Made by a program: the position numbers and the translations under genes. Positions 1 to 12,874 of a stretch of DNA of 64,000 nucleotides are shown here, piece by piece. The stretch covers positions 6,089,375 through 6,153,374 of the forward strand of contig NC_079510.1 of the NCBI RefSeq assembly GCF_030052815.1. The letters run 5' to 3'. This DNA comes from Hevea brasiliensis (lineage: Eukaryota; Streptophyta; Magnoliopsida; Malpighiales; Euphorbiaceae). Numbering within the stretch: the stretch's first letter is position 1; every line of letters starts with the position of its first letter. A model generated the notes under the pieces. The model did not search any database and was not told where the DNA came from. It was given only the letters and a program-made list of their open reading frames with translations.

Positions 1-701
1 ATCCTTCCCACTCAGCTGCCGCATTAATCTTTGATAATCAGTGAGTAGATATTAATTTCATTTACAATTTCAATATTATTATATATTCAAGGCATGCTTA
101 TGCATCATGTATAAATATATGTATGTAGTTAGATATTAGGCACATTTTATGTTGCATTTTCTTATTTGAAAAATGGATGTGGATGTGGCCTCAGGGTAAT
201 TTTGAGTTTGTAGAATGTCCGTTTTAGGGGCTAAAACATAATTTTTTAAGTTTGTGACTATTGCCTGGTTTGGAGGGCCTAGGAGGGGCCATATGATGTT
301 GATGAGATATGGGTTGAGATGTGTGATTCTAGAAGTGTTATTTGAACTATTTTGAAGGTTGGGTAGGTCCTAAGTATAGGGAAAACTCTGCCAGATTTTC
401 GGCATAAATTATGTTATCTTTTATTTCTTCGAGTCTTATTTTGAAATAGTACTAATAAATTTATAATATAATTATTTAAGTGATTAGGGTCAGCCATCCT
501 TCCCACTCAGCTGCCGCATTAATCTTTGATAATCAGTGAGTAGATATTAATTTCATTTACAATTTCAATATTATTATATATTCAAGGCATGCTTATGCAT
601 CATGTATAAATATATGTATGTAGTTAGATATTAGGCACATTTTATGTTGCATTTTCTTATTTGAAAAATGGATGTGGATGTGGCCTCAGGGTAATTTTGA
701 G
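1..701 (+). repeat. 495-bp tandem duplication inside the 5' LTR of A
   Basis: Bases 1-206 recur at 496-701 without any difference I can find. Bases 207-495 are the stretch that normally precedes this segment in the 3' LTR (about 16866-17153). The unit is therefore 495 bp, and the first copy starts outside the window. Confidence 0.9.
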
Positions 702-1587
702 CTGTGTGCATGCGTCGGCGTACATGTGATGTAGCGTGATGGATATGGGTAGGATGGGCAAATCGGCTTGAACTAGTCTCGCTTGGGGCTCAGTCCTTTT
801 TAAGAAAGTCGAGGTGAGTATGACTTTGAGTTGATCTCGCTGACCCCTGCATTTGGATTATTAAGAGAAAGTCCAGCTCGAGTTAATCTCACTAGTAGGC
901 CTTGGATCAATAAAGCAATATAGAGGATCAGCTCCCATATTATATTTATCTGATGTGACACACGGGTGTGCGAGTGCTCCAAATTATTCTTTGTGCGAAT
1001 ATTGTTTCATTTTGGTGAAATTGTTGATAAGTGTTGCATTTCATCCTTAGGGATGCATTAGTACTAGATAGTTATAGAAATTGTATGTAAAATCAATATC
1101 TTACTCTATGAGTCGAACGCTCACTTCTGTTCACCCTATTTTTTCAGGCTACAGGATGAGCTCTTTTTTAGAATTACCTACTTCCTTCCTTGCAGTTTTA
1201 TTCGTAATTATTTATTTGTATTATTATTTTCTAAATTTATAATTTAGAACTCCGCATGTGTTAGCCATAGTATGGATTTTGTTAGGAACTGTGTTAATTT
1301 ACATTCTTGATATTAATAAATCAAGATTTTTATCATATTTAAATAACTTAAATGATGGTATTAGGGTTGAGCTGAGCTCCCTAGCTTTAGTATTTGATAG
1401 TCATCGGGTTAGGATGACCCAGATAAAAATATAATATTTTATTTTCTTTTATTTTATTTGCATGTTAGGCCTCAATTTTGGGCCTTGGCTATGGATTTGG
1501 GATTAGTAAGGCTTACTACGGGCCTCAGGGGCTTTACATCAATCCAGGTCCTAGTGCCGATTCAGACTATGGAATCGGGTCGTGACA
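1..1587 (+). repeat. 5' LTR of element A (partial)
   Basis: It matches the 3' LTR at 16866-18239 with roughly a tenth of positions differing by eye. It ends in TGACA at 1587, followed by a four-base spacer and the primer site. The U3 start lies outside the window. Bases 1-701 carry a tandem duplication that the 3' LTR lacks. Confidence 0.85.
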
Positions 1588-1603
1588 ATGTTAGTATCAG
1601 AGC
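1588..1603 (+). other. Primer binding site of element A
   Basis: Four bases after the LTR comes TAGTATCAGAGC (1592-1603). It differs at one base from the usual plant iMet-tRNA complement TGGTATCAGAGC. It marks the 5' LTR and the plus orientation. Confidence 0.8.
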
Positions 1604-4600
1604 TTAGGCTCTAGATTCATGGGAAGGTGTGTACTTAGAGTTATCACATGTGGAGTGTAGGATTTTGTTTCGTCTTCTTATATAATTCCTTATTTCTAGA
1701 TTATGTGTTATTCCTTATGTAGTGTGAGAGTGATTTAGTTTAGTGTCTTAATTTTTATGGAGCATCTAATGATGTGAACTTGAGCTAGCAAACATGTTGA
1801 AGTCTGCCATGGGTATATGTACTCTAAGAAATGTCATGTTTTCTATCAAAATAGGGCTAACTGGCATGCCTATCTAGTACAAGGCATGAGTACATCAAAG
1901 TGAGTAATGGCAATATAGTTGCCCTAGATGAGGGCAAAGGTACTACTACTGGCAGTTATCGGTGGACAGCCCAGTTAGGGCAAGTTTATGGCATTAATGA
2001 GTTAAAGAGAGATAAGAGATTTAGAAGCCTAATTTGTTGGGACATATCGTAGTGACCTATGTAATGTTCTCAATGTCTGTTCTATAAGCTATAGATTACT
2101 GTACCGATATGGGATTATTGTATAGAGCTTCATGCATCCCTGTGTTGTTCCATGATGAGGGTGTTAGGTAACCTCTGGTTTGGTATAAGATATGCTAGAA
2201 CAGAGTTATATATCTGCAGAAGAGTTGGGAACTCTTAGTTAGGGGTTTAAAACCCTTGTGCTAAAATATCGATAGTCACAGTTGGTCGGTAATTAGGGTC
2301 AGTGACTCGGTTACCCTAGAATGAGCTAGAGTTATATTAGAACTCGCCATAAGATTAAAAGTTTTAGTATAATTAAAGTAAAGGTAACACCTACATAGTG
2401 AGACCATCTGGACTCCGATATGGGGTTTTGGACAATTTTGGCCTTACAAGGGAAGTTTTGCCTAAAGTTTAGTAAGAATAGTGTATCCCTTATGTGTCAG
2501 CAAGGTGCAAAGTATAACCTTGCTGCCTAAAGGAGATCGGAGGCTCGGAATAATATTCATAGCCTGTGAGATGATGTTTTAAAGAATTTTAGAGTATGAT
2601 AAAAGAGCAGATAGCCTTATACAGTTGTGGCAATGTAGTAGATATAGTACCTCTCTTACTATCAGATGTGCTGCAGATTATGATAATGTCCTTTAAGTGA
2701 GATAGTGGATTACTATTAGTATTGGTGACTAAATGATTGGCATCCCAGTTAGAACTATAAGCTGTGGTATAGAGTTATTAACTCCGGTACCGTAGAGAGG
2801 GTACAAATTCCATTTTAGTAATTGTAAGTAATCGGATCATGATGGATTAAAGGTCTTTGAATTGAATAACGGGTTTAGGTACCCAATATTTTATGTTTGA
2901 CTAATTGAGTGGATATGGGAAACTAGAATTCCTGCAAATCCCCTCCTTGAGGTAGTAGGGGTTAATATGTGGTCTAAAGAATAGAAACAGATATCACACA
3001 GTGAATGCATGGCTACTATTCCTTGAGTTCCTCCATAGCTTCTTATTGCTTGAGACAAAAGTATACTCTAAATAAAAGAAAGGATAAAGACAAAAGTTAG
3101 CATAGATAAATCATAGAATATGTGTATATATAGAAGAAGTCCAAAAGAGAAAGATAGAGTAGTTGGATCAAATGCAGTAGAAGAGATAACCTAAATACCA
3201 GAAGAAGTACTAGCTAGAGTGGTTAAAGGATCAATTCTAAGTAACATAAAGGTGTTGATGACTTGATAGAGATAGTGTAAGGAGTATAGGTTTCTGACAT
3301 AACAGCCAGGTGAAAAAAAGAGTAGAACTAAAGAATAAAATAGTCAAGTTCAATTTTGGATAAGGTAAAAGGAGTTGGCTAAAAAAAAAAAAATGAAAAG
3401 CCCAGATTATGATAAGATTTGGAAGAGTAGAGTAAAGATAAAGAGGAGGTAAATGCACATCTAGGAATGGAAAGCGAGGTAAACAGAAAAGTAAGGATAG
3501 AGGCTTAGAAAAGAACGACATTAGGGAAAACATTTGTCAAGGTGTAGAACTTAGAAGTGTAGAATTCAGAGCAGGTTATAATTGATATAATGTTAGGAGC
3601 CTGAACTTGGAGCTTAGAGTTGTAGGATCTGAATTAGACCTTATCAGTTTTCTATCCCTAAGGTAGAATAAGGAGGCGATGACATAAGAACCCTTTTGGT
3701 TGTTGACAGTATAAGAAAAGTTAAGTGAGGTGTGCAACCAAAGTAGGTAGTAGATATAGAATGTGTTGGGGTAACTTAAATTATCTTATCAGACAAGAAA
3801 CAAAGTCAGTAGGAGTAAGTTGAATAAAAATTCAACCTAATAGATTTGAATATGCCTAATGAGAGAAAGGAATGGGGGATAATGGCATAAAGATTTGATG
3901 TTAAAATTCACAATGGTGAGACCCAAAGTCTGTAATTAGAGGCCAGGCAAGTATTTTCAATGTGACCAACAGGTTAACCTTGTTAGGAACATGAATGTCA
4001 GTCAGACAGTAGATAATAAAATGCTAGTAGGGGACAAGATGGGATAAGATAGGTATAGATATTACTCACAAGTTATTAGAAAGTATAAAGATCAAAAGAG
4101 TGGTTGTTGCTAAGACTATAGTTAGTTCTGGGAGAGTCTATCAGTGCTTTATCTTTCAGAATATAGCAGAATATAAGGGGTACTAAACAAATGATTATAA
4201 GGATGAACGATAAATAGGGAATAAAAGAGATTGTGTTAAGAAGAGAGGTTGTATTAAAGTGATCCAATTAATCAAAAACTTGATGGGCGCTTGTGCGTAT
4301 TCAATCTCCTAAGGCAAAAATGATGGTACGTGTGTACCTAATATCAAGTATAAAAAGACGATTAGATTAGTGGCAGAAATTAAATTGAGTTACTTACTAG
4401 GGCTTACAACCCTTTTGAACTATAAGCTGGAGGAAGTGTTAGTTGTGGATGAGTTTCAGTGGATGAAATTGTTGCTGATGGGTAAATTTGAGGCTGAAGT
4501 TTGGAAAGCTGTGGGCTGTAAATGTGACTATATTAAGGAGAGCGAATATGTGAAATATATTGTCTGGGATTGTGGTACAACACTCATTTCTCACTACTAT

Positions 4601-5023
4601 GATAGTTTAGGTAGAAATTATAGATTCAAGGATACTTATCTAACCAAGAATAGTAGTTTCCTACAAAGGGTAATACGGAATAATAATATTCTGATGGTCA
4701 AGTTGGGAAAGGAGATACAAGAAGAAATTTTCTATGGTCAATTATAAATGTCACATAATGTGAAGGATGTATTGGTAAGAGCTAATCATAAGGTTAGAAT
4801 TTCAGAAGTAATGAAACTCTACTTGATTAGTTACATAAGATGGACAGGAGTTGGTCTAAGGAACTCAGTAAAGACACAAATAGAGTGGAAATTCGAAGCA
4901 TCATAGGAGTGAGAAAATGTATAAGTGTTAACCATTAAGGTCATAGGATAAGTAAAGATTTTGAATGGGATGCTTATGATGGGTGCTATAGGAAAGCGTC
5001 TCATAGGATACCATGGAATAAAT
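1604..5023 (+). other. Non-coding internal region of element A (left part)
   Basis: No gag, protease, RT or integrase motif is visible in any frame. The longest plus ORF (4370-4747, 125 codons) has no recognisable domain. The sequence is A- and G-rich on the plus strand, especially 3050-3560. It is probably decayed or non-coding retrotransposon interior. Confidence 0.6.
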
Positions 5024-7127
5024 TGTTAGTAGTATGCCCTAGAGTATATCATTTAGTATGTATCTTGTACATATTTTTATTAATAAAAGGCATTTCCACT
5101 TTTCCGTTTACATAATATATTTATGTGTAATAGAAAAGGTCCATTGATATTTTGTTAGAAATATTATTCTTAAGTTGTTAAGAATATGAGTGACAATATT
5201 TCTAGCACGAAGTATCATAAATAGGTTCACAATCGAGGATACTTCATAATAAGGACATGACTTATCCAGAAAGATTGTATTCATGTTTGTTCCCAAGTTA
5301 TTTATATGAGATATAAATAAGATGGAATGGTGAGTCTCATGCCATATAACAAACATGATAGGCACTTATAAATGATAAGTAGGCCGAACCAGTGACACTT
5401 ATGACAAGCACATGGAGTTTATTCTTGTCAATGTTTTGTCATAAATCATATCAGTGCATATAATCTTTAGACCTGAGATAGCACAATTATCTTGTATATA
5501 GGTAGTTTGAGTTTGATAATGCTTTCATACTTGTACTGTGTATGGGTATATGGGCATGTGTTGGCTCCTACTAGTTATATATGGAGGTAGGTGTTGATCA
5601 AGATGGAATCTGTTCCTCTAAGTAAATAGAGATAAAATCCTATGTTCATTTAATTATTCTTCATGTTTCAAGTTCTGCCAGACAGATATAGATTTATTCG
5701 TAAAAGAGTTTCGATGAGAAAATCTTTTAATCAAGAACTAGAATTAAAAGAGAACATAATATTCATAGCAAATGGAGTTTGACATAAACCATGACTCCAG
5801 CTTGAGTTGGGATTTTGTAACAGAGAGATTCTAGTGCATGGTAACATATGATTATAGGTTCATTTAAGGTAAACCTTATTACTAATTGGGTGGCCATGGC
5901 ATGCTATGCTAGGTGTTAACCATGGTCTATGAGGTTCATAAAATGATTTAGAGAAATCATTTATGGTAAGAAAGAGTTCTGATGATATTAAGAGTTGATA
6001 TCATGTCTCATTGCCAATTAGTGATGAGCCTAGTAAGTCACACACATACACAAGTTATCACCTAATTAAATATGATTTAATTAATTAATTAAAGAGTTTA
6101 AATTGATTAATTAAATAGGTTGGTTTGCAATTAGATTGCAAAGTCCCTAGCATGACTTGAAACCAAATTTAGATTATTGGATGTATAATATAAGTTAAAT
6201 TTATATTTAAAATATTTAAATATGAATTTAATTAATGAGAAATTAATTAATAGAGATTAATTAATTAATTTATATTTGATATAAATTAATTAGAAGAAGA
6301 AAATAATTATTTTGGGTTAAGAACTCAAAATTAAGACACAGGGGCATTTTGGTCATTTTGCAGTGTGACACGTGGCACCATGAGATGGTGACACATGGCA
6401 TAACACATAAGCTTGCCAAATGTTTTTTAATCATGTAAGATGATTAAAATCAATATTAAATATAGGTTTGATACTTGGCACAATGTGATTGGGTCACTTA
6501 AACCTAGAGCTAATCAAAGGGTGACATGTGGCAAGGGTTTAATGTGTTAACCTAGCTATTTAAGTGTTGTTATGAGAAAATAAAATACAACCAGCAGCCA
6601 CACTCCTTTGTCACGCCACTTTGAGGGTTTTAATCTCTTCTTCTTCATCTCTTATCAATTCAAAGAGATTAGCCATCAATCTCTTGAATTAAGAACACTA
6701 GGAATTGTTTCTAGTGTCCTGTTTACATCTCTAATCTCTTAAAAGGCAGAACTTGAATTTCTAATTAATAGAAAAGGCTTTAGAAGCTGTTCAAGGGTTG
6801 CCATAGGTGTTCTTGGTGTGGACAAGCTAGAGGGACAACATCTGGTGTCCTGAAGACGAATCTCAAATGCGCAGACACGCTGCAGTGCATCAAGAGGTTA
6901 GTGTAATCGTTCTTGATTTAATCTAGGGTTCTAAAATTAATCTGATTAATTTTAAAATCTTAAATGGCAAATACATATCAAAAAAAATATTAAAAGAGTT
7001 TTAATATGTTGTTTATCATTGAAATCAAATAGATAAAAATAAATCTTGCATGATGCATGTGACCCTAGGTGAAAATTTTTTGAATTCAATGGTATAAACT
7101 TGTGTTTTTCACGCTTCCGTTCCTTCA
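5024..7127 (+). repeat. 5' LTR of copia element B
   Basis: 2104 bp, starting TGTTAG and ending CTTCA. It is nearly identical to 12875-14980. It contains AT-rich inverted TTAATTAA stretches around 6060-6280. The LTR ends directly before the two-base spacer and primer site. Confidence 0.93.
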
Positions 7128-7129
7128 AT

Positions 7130-7142
7130 TGGTATCAAAGCC
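7130..7142 (+). other. Primer binding site of copia element B
   Basis: TGGTATCAAAGCC begins two bases after the 5' LTR. It corresponds to the 3' end of plant initiator Met-tRNA with one change at the eighth base from the consensus. Confidence 0.85.
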
Positions 7143-7368
7143 ACTATATTTGCCATTTAGATTGTTGATTATATGATTTAATTTTGTGTTTGATCATGAG
7201 ATTAAAAGTTCATTGCTGATTGAAAACCAAGTTGGCGGCATACTTGAAAAAACACCATCAATGGTGCGCATGGTTTGGCTTTTAATTCTGCAATTGTTGT
7301 ATGATCTAAGGCCTATTCTTTGACTAATTAAAGTGTTTAATTAGTAGTTTTTATCACACAATTAAATT

Positions 7369-7713
7369 ATGATTCAAATCAGAATTTTAAAAATTGTTTG
7401 AATGTGATTCAAATATGAATTTTAAAAGTTGTTTGAATGTGATTCAAATCTGAATTTTTAAAGTTGTTTGAATCATATTTAAATATGATTTTTTAAAATT
7501 GATTGAATAAAATTCATATCTGATTTTTTAAAAAATGTTTGAATGTGATTCAAATCTGATTTTTTAAAAAATGTTTGAATGTGATTCAAATCTGAATTTT
7601 TGAAGTTGTTTGAATGTGATTCAAATCTGAATTTTTAAATTTGTTTGAATGAGATTCAAATCTGAATTTTTAAATTTATTTGAATCATATTCAAATCTGG
7701 ATTTTTAAGTTGA
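7369..7713 (+). repeat. Array of ten ~35-bp repeats in the leader of element B
   Basis: Ten diverged units share the pattern GATTCAAATCTGA, an AT-rich stretch, then TTGTTTGAATG. The units are 30-36 bp long. The array lies between the primer site and gag, in the untranslated leader. Confidence 0.85.
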
Positions 7714-8889
7714 ATATGAGATATTCAATTTAATTTAAGTATGTATGTTTTATTTAATTGTTAAATAGTGATATGCATGATGGATGATCATGGACTATAA
7801 AAGACCAATGTGATTGGATTTATTTCTTTTATGTTTCTTTGGGATTGTAGATTAATTAATTTATTTTAATTTATTTTGGGCATGTATTATTAAGATTGTA
7901 ATAATTTTTGGGTTGTAATTTCATTTATTTAAGTTCTTGTAAATTCGCCTTGGTATGCTAAGGATTACTATGTAATATTGGATTGTAAGAAGTTCAAGGA
8001 GGTCAAGAGCATTGGTGGGACCAGTGGGAGGAATTCAAGATCAAGTGTTGATTATGTACTCCTTCAAAGAACTCTTGTAAAATGAATGAATGAAATGCAC
8101 CTAGGAATGCCCTGATTCAATTCTTGGTGGCTCAGAATTAAATCCCTTAGAAAGTCCATGATCATACCATATTTACTGCTTATCCATGAATGCATGAGAT
8201 GTATGGGAATGTATGCAATTATATGATATATGCATGCTAAATGGATAATTTGCAAAGTGAGACCTTAATAGTAAATAGAATGACCATAAAATCTTCCAAA
8301 CAAATGATTAAGTTGGAAATGCTATAATTAAAGTAATTATAACATAGGCCCTCCATTGGGGCAATTATTTTAAGAAATTTTAAATAGTTGCATAAGATGC
8401 AATTTATTTAAGAGATTTTCTTAAGAATAATTGTTAAGCATGAGATGTTATAAATATGTAAATGGTTTAGTGGCCAATATTGGATGTACCTGAGGACATT
8501 AAAATTATTTGCATAATTACTGGCTCAATGGGATCAACTTAACTAATGCAAGATAAGTTAATAATGGATGTACCTGAGATTTTGAGCATTAGGGGCTAGG
8601 TAAAGGATTGAACCTCACATGAGATGTGATGGGCAAAGAGTTGCTCACTTATAGTTTATTGTAATTCCAATAATGGATGTACCTGAGGATGATCAATAGA
8701 ATTATAAGAATTCAATCACCCACTAGAAATCCATCCAACTAGGATTTCCGTTTTCTACTTTGGAAGTGTAGGATTCGCTAAGTTAGTGGGAGGACCAATT
8801 TGATTAAAAGACCATAATCATTTTGGTTAATTACATGATACATTTACTAATTAATCTTGTTATTTTCTGTAGTTAATTTTTTGATAAAA
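7714..8889 (+). other. Untranslated leader of copia element B
   Basis: About 1.2 kb with no coding frame. It holds three dispersed copies of TGGATGTACCTGAG, at 8481, 8565 and 8674. Together with the 35-bp array, the leader is about 1.75 kb, long for a copia element. Confidence 0.6.
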
Positions 8890-9817
8890 ATGAGCACAAA
8901 ACAACCACCACCATCCAATATCCTTGCAAGCATACTTGATCACAATAGGTTGACAGGACCTAATCTGTCTGATTGGCTAAGAAATTTGAAACTTGTCCTG
9001 AACCTTGAACATATAGGATATGTTCTAGATTCAAATGTTCCTGGTCCCTTACCTCCAGAGGCCACACAAGAGGAACATGAAACTTTGGACAAGTGGAAGG
9101 AGCATGATATGAGAGCTAAGTGTTACATGCTTGCTTCCATGAGTAATGAGTTACAGAAGCAACATGAGAACATGCAGAGTGCGAGTGAGATCCTCCTTCA
9201 CCTACAAGAGTTGTATGGTGAGCATAGCAGGAATGCTAGGTATGAGATATCTAGACAGCTATTCCGTATGAGGATGTCTAAGGGACAGAATGTTGGGGAT
9301 CATGTCCACAAGATGATTCGGATGATTGAGCAGTTGGAACATCTTGACTTTAACATGGATTTCCAACTACAGACGGATTTGATCCTTCAGTCCCTTCCTG
9401 ACTCTTTTGGGAATTTTGTGACAAATTTCCATATGACTAAACAGGAATGCACCTTAGCTGGTTTACTCAACATGCTGGTTATTGCCCAAAAGAATATGCC
9501 AGGCAATAAAGGAAAAGAGGTAGCTTTGGTTGCATCTTCTTCTACTGTAAAGTCCAACAATAAGAATGTCATTAAGAATAAGAAACATAAGATTCCTGGT
9601 CCTTCCAAGAAAATATCTAAACAGAAAAGGAAGACTAAAGCTGATGGTGGCAAAGGAAAGTGTTTCCACTGCCAAAAGGATGGGCACTGGAAAAGGAACT
9701 GCCCAGAGTATCTTGCTTCTCTGAAGGACAAGAAGGATATACCTTCGGAAGGTATGTCCATATCTTGTTATTTAGATTCTGATGATACTCATAGTTCATC
9801 TACAGCTTGGGTTTTAG
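8890..9817 (+). pseudogene. gag: Copia element B gag and start of protease (frameshifted)
   Basis: This frame encodes the capsid/nucleocapsid precursor that packages element RNA. I place the start at the ATG at 8890 (MSTKQPPPSN) rather than an upstream in-frame TTG at 8857. The N-terminal part has the copia gag feature of an RLTGPNLSDWLRNL-like motif; a UBN2-type core follows (residues about 60-220), then a basic linker and a CCHC zinc knuckle (CFHCQKDGHWKRNC, about 9661-9702). The protease begins near 9805 with TAWVLD, but the Asp-Thr/Ser-Gly active site is destroyed by a small deletion near 9815-9825 that also shifts the frame. Gag itself looks intact; the fusion to pol is broken. Confidence 0.88.
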
Positions 9818-10040
9818 ATATCGTGCCGCTCACATTTCTAATGATATGCAGAACTAGCAAATAGTAGCGACTATGCGTTCTCAAGATGTTAGAGTCCTGG
9901 ATTGGCAATGGCTCAACTGTTGAAGCTTTAGCCATAGGATCTAAATCTTTTACATGTTTGGACATGTTTTGTGTTTGGATAATATTTTATATGTACTGAT
10001 GCTTTTAAGAACATCATTTCTATATCTAGTTTGACTAGAA
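9818..10040 (+). pseudogene. Copia element B protease remnant
   Basis: This stretch bridges the frameshifted protease active site and the next open frame. Short matching pieces of the retropepsin can be followed in changing frames (HISNDMQ-like codons after 9828). Stops and frame changes prevent a functional enzyme. Confidence 0.6.
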
Positions 10041-11156
10041 ATGGCTATGAATTTCAACATCGATGATGTTTGCAATATTTATTTTGGAAATAAATATATT
10101 GGTTCGGGTTATATGAATGATGGTCTTTATTATTTGGATAATAATGACAAACACAAATTGAATGCAAGTGATCTAAAAGAATGCAATGCCATGGTGAAAA
10201 CCAACTCAAGTTCAAAATATATTTGGCACTTAAGGTTATGTCATGTTGCAGAAGATAGGATTGCAAAACTGGAGAAAATGGGGATTCTATCCTCATTGGG
10301 CTTTGAGTCTACTCCAACTTGTGAATCTTGCCTTCAGGGCAAAATGACTAGATCACCCTTTGTTGGACAGGGGCTAAGAGCTGAAAATATTTTGGAGCTA
10401 ATACATAGTGATGTATGTGGTCCATTTAAAGAAATGGCTAGAGGGGGTTTTCATTATTTTATTACCTTTACTGATGATAAATCAAGGTTTGGGTATTTGT
10501 ATTTGATGAAATACAAACATGAATCTTTTGAAAAGTTCAAAGAATTTAAATCTGAAGTAGAAAATCAAACAGGAAAGAATATTAAATCTCTTCGATCAAA
10601 TCGTGGAAGTGAATATTTGAGTACTGAATTTGATGAATACTTGAGAGAGCATGGCATTTTTTCTCAGCTGACTCCTCCAGGAACGCCACAACTAAATGGT
10701 GTATCTGAAAGGAGAAATCGTACCCTATTGGATATGGTACGTAGTATGATGAGCTATACTGATATGCCAATTTCCTTTTGGGGATTTGCATTAGAATCAG
10801 CTTTGTATATTCTGAATAGGATTCCATCAAAATCAGTTTCTTCCACACCTTATGAGATATGGCATGGAAGAAAACCAAGTCTTAAGCATGTTAAGATTTG
10901 GAGTTGTCCAGCTTATATCAAAAAGCTGAACACTGATAAATTGGAGACCAGATTAGAAAAAGGTCGATTTGTTGGATATCCAAAAGATAGTTTTGGATAT
11001 TATTTTTATTTGCCTACTTCACAAAAGGTTGTGATAAGTAGAGATGCCACATTTCTTGAACAACAGTTTGTTCAAGAAGGAGGCAAAGGAAGGCAAATAG
11101 AGTTAGAATTGGAGAATTCGACCAACCAATGCATCGATGGATATAGATCCATCTAG
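10041..11156 (+). pseudogene. Copia element B integrase
   Basis: The frame begins with a GAG-pre-integrase zinc-binding segment (WHLRLCH at about 10223, CESCLQGKM at about 10321), followed by the integrase core. The DDE residues can be located: the first Asp in HSDVCGPF, the second position in LRSNRGSEY and the Glu in NGVSERRN. The second is Asn where an Asp is expected, so the enzyme should be inactive. A C-terminal RFVGYPKDSFGYYFY motif is typical of copia. The frame ends at a TAG at 11154. The true polyprotein would run in from protease, so the listed start is only the open-frame start. Confidence 0.88.
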
Positions 11157-12859
11157 TCAACCAATACCCGTTGATGAAACATCTACACTGCTCCTCGTAG
11201 AACAACTGTGGTATCTCACCCACCAGTGAGATATGGTTTTCTTCATGAAGAAGAACAAGAGTTGTCTACTCATGAAGAAGTAGATCATGGAGATGATCCA
11301 CTTACCTATGAAGAAGCTATATCAGATATAGACTCTTCAAAATGGATTGATGCTATGAAATTCGAGATTGATTCCATGTATAAGAATCAAGTTTGGGATC
11401 TTGTTGACCCACCTGAAGGTATTATACCTATAGGGAACAAATGGGTTTTCAAGAAGAAAATTGGTTCTGATGGAAAGGTAGAGACCTATAAGGCAAGGCT
11501 AATAGCGAAAGGGTTTCGCCAAAGGCAAGGAATCGACTATGAGGAGACTTTCTACTTTGTTGCCATGCTTAAATCAATTAGGATTTTATTAGCAATAGCT
11601 GCATACTATGATTATGAGATTTGGCATATGGATGTCAAAACAGCTTTTCTCAATGGATACATTGAAGAAAACATTTTCATGGAACAACCTAGGGGATTTG
11701 AATCCCAAGATGGTTCCAAGGTATGCAAGCTAAAGCGATCCATTTATGGGTTGAAACAAGCTTCGAGGAGTTGAAAAATCCATTTTGATGAAGCCATTAA
11801 ATCCTTTGGTTTTATCAAAAATGAGGATGAGCCATGTGTATATAAGAAGGTTAGTGACAGTGCTATCACTTTCCTTGTCTTATATGTGAATGACATACTG
11901 TTTATGGGTAATGACACAGGTATGTTGACGACTATAAAGGTATGGTTGTCAAATACATTCTCCATGAAAGACTTAGGGGAGGCAACCTATATTCTTGGGA
12001 TTCGCATCTATAGAGATAGAGTGAAAAGAATAATTGGTTTATCCCAAAATCTATACTTGGAAAAGGTGTTAAAGAGGTTTAACATGCTTGATTCCAAGAG
12101 AGGATTGTTACCAGTGAGACATGGTATCCATCTTTCTAAAGAGATGTCTCCAAAGACACCTGAAGAAAGAGATAAGATGGCTAGGATTCCATATGCTTCG
12201 GCTATTGGAAGTTTAATGTATGCAATGTTGTGTACTAGGCCGGATATCGCATATCTTTATTAGTTTGACTAGCGGTATCAATCCAATCCAGTTTGGAATA
12301 TCGATAGTATCAAGAATATCCTTAAGTACTTGAGAAGAACTAAGGATTTATTCTTGATTTATGGAGGTGGAGACTTGCAATTGGATGGTTATACTGATTC
12401 TGATTTCCAATCAGATATCGATGATAGAAAGTCTACCTCTGGATATGTGTTCATTTGTAATGGAGGTGCGATCGGTTGGAAGAGTTCCAAATAGAGCACG
12501 CAGTAGATTCCACTACGTGTCGAGTATATTCTCGCATCGAGATCGCAAAGGAAGTCGTTTGGATAAAAAGTTCATGACAGAACTTACAGTAGTTCCTTCC
12601 ATTGAGTCGCCAGTTCCACTACTCGTGACAATAATGGAGCGATCATCTGAGCTAAGGAACCAAGGTCTCACCAGAAATCCAAACACATAGAAAGGCGCTA
12701 CCATATTATCAGAGAAATAGTTGGGCGAGGTGATGTAGCCATGCAGAAAATAGCATCAGCTGAAAATCCAGCTGATCCATTCACTAAGCCTATGTCACAG
12801 ACTCAGTTAGACCGACATCTTGAGAAGATAGGTCTAAGATATTGTAATGAATGGCTCTA
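11157..12859 (+). pseudogene. Copia element B reverse transcriptase and RNase H (several stops)
   Basis: RT motifs run in copia order: NKWVFKKK, YKARLIAKGF, HMDVKTAFLNGY, QPRGFE and SIYGLKQASR. An in-frame TGA follows at 11772. The next open frame (11886-12263) holds the active-site motif as YVND in place of YVDD, then SMKDLGEATYILGI. Stops follow at about 12261 and in RNase H near 12492. RNase H shows YTDSDFQSDIDDRKSTSGY at about 12391. The C-terminal tail ADPFTKPMSQTQLDRHLEKIG is readable at about 12773-12830, and the frame ends in TAG at 12857-12859. Dead by at least three stops and the changed catalytic Asp. Confidence 0.85.
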
Positions 12860-12862
12860 GTG

Positions 12863-12873
12863 CTAGTGGGAGA
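12863..12873 (+). other. Polypurine tract of copia element B
   Basis: CTAGTGGGAGA lies immediately before the 3' LTR. This is the usual copia plus-strand primer form, and one T separates it from the LTR. Confidence 0.8.
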
Positions 12874-12874
12874 T

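Noticed and set aside
4370..4747. 125-codon ORF in the interior of A
   Set aside because: Begins with a non-ATG triplet, no domain recognised, and the neighbouring sequence is non-coding; not called as a gene.
5108..5365. 85-codon minus-strand ORF, identical at 12959-13216
   Set aside because: It lies inside both LTRs of copia element B; LTRs are repeated by nature and the ORF has no protein motif.
7369..7713. CRISPR-like regular repeats
   Set aside because: Units are contiguous without unique spacers and lie in a plant retrotransposon leader.
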